Shown one piece after another: positions 63,870-64,000 of a stretch of DNA of 64,000 nt (the stretch's first letter is position 1; the number at the start of each line of letters is the position of its first letter). The stretch lies in assembly GCA_905221605.1 (NCBI GenBank), contig CAJNDS010000014.1, forward strand, positions 853,920 through 917,919, read 5' to 3'. The notes below the pieces were generated by a model, which saw nothing but the letters and a program-made list of their open reading frames with translations, was not told the origin of the DNA and made no database searches. The translations under genes were made by a program, and so were the position numbers. Origin of the DNA: Symbiodinium natans (taxonomy: Eukaryota > Sar > Dinophyceae > Suessiales > Symbiodiniaceae).

Positions 63870-64000
63870 ATGCGTTGCATCACAGGCCTCGGCCCTTGCG
63901 CTTTGAAGACCAGCGACCAGCCAGAGACCCTTGCGCCAAAAACATTTATAAAAAAAACAAAAACACTAACAGTAGCTAGCGTGAAGTCCATCGTTGATTT

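Overview
The window looks like dinoflagellate nuclear DNA, most like Symbiodiniaceae or a relative. The reasons are TTTAGGG-type telomere repeats, long stretches of satellite DNA, and a gene-bearing half in which every gene I can recognise lies on the minus strand, with short introns that include at least two probable GC-AG introns. No spliced-leader relic, rRNA or tRNA was recognised, so the taxonomic call is an inference. Exon boundaries were read by eye from reading frames and AG/GT signals and are approximate unless stated.

Region 1 (1-9.96 kb) resembles subtelomere. It opens with two interleaved tandem repeats, one carrying G7/C7 hairpins. About 8.5 kb of short non-coding islands follows, separated by interstitial telomeric arrays that switch strand at least a dozen times. 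Variant units occur here (TTTGGGG, CCCAAAG, TAGACACCC), and one TTTAGGG block sits between 39-bp inverted arms. A G-rich tract closes the region.

Region 2 (9,964-25,790) holds two direct copies of one large element, 8,113 and 7,621 bp, 93 bp apart. Each copy is bounded by the same 30-bp terminal inverted repeat. Inside, in fixed order, are: AT-rich 9-bp minisatellite palindromes, an array of eight GC-containing palindromes, more AT palindromes, a 31-bp repeat, about 42 copies of a 55-bp satellite, and three pyrimidine-rich modules. No coding sequence survives a comparison of the two copies. This is the most unusual structure in the window and looks like a non-autonomous, foldback-like mobile element built from satellites.

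Region 3 (about 26.5-64 kb) is a block of minus-strand genes running towards the subtelomere. The recognisable ones are an SH3b-like protein, a 591-residue Ser-rich protein with a repeated helix motif, a DEDDh RNA exonuclease with a C-terminal RRM (SDN/REX type), a DUF1275 (YoaK-type) six-helix membrane protein, a PDZ-domain protein, and a SET-domain protein of the Rubisco-LSMT/SETD3 type. Many further minus-strand open stretches look like exons of unrecognised proteins. The neighbours share no evident pathway; what unites them is orientation. Minisatellites, dispersed copies of the left-edge repeat, an isolated telomeric block and a 0.4-kb TTC tract lie between them.
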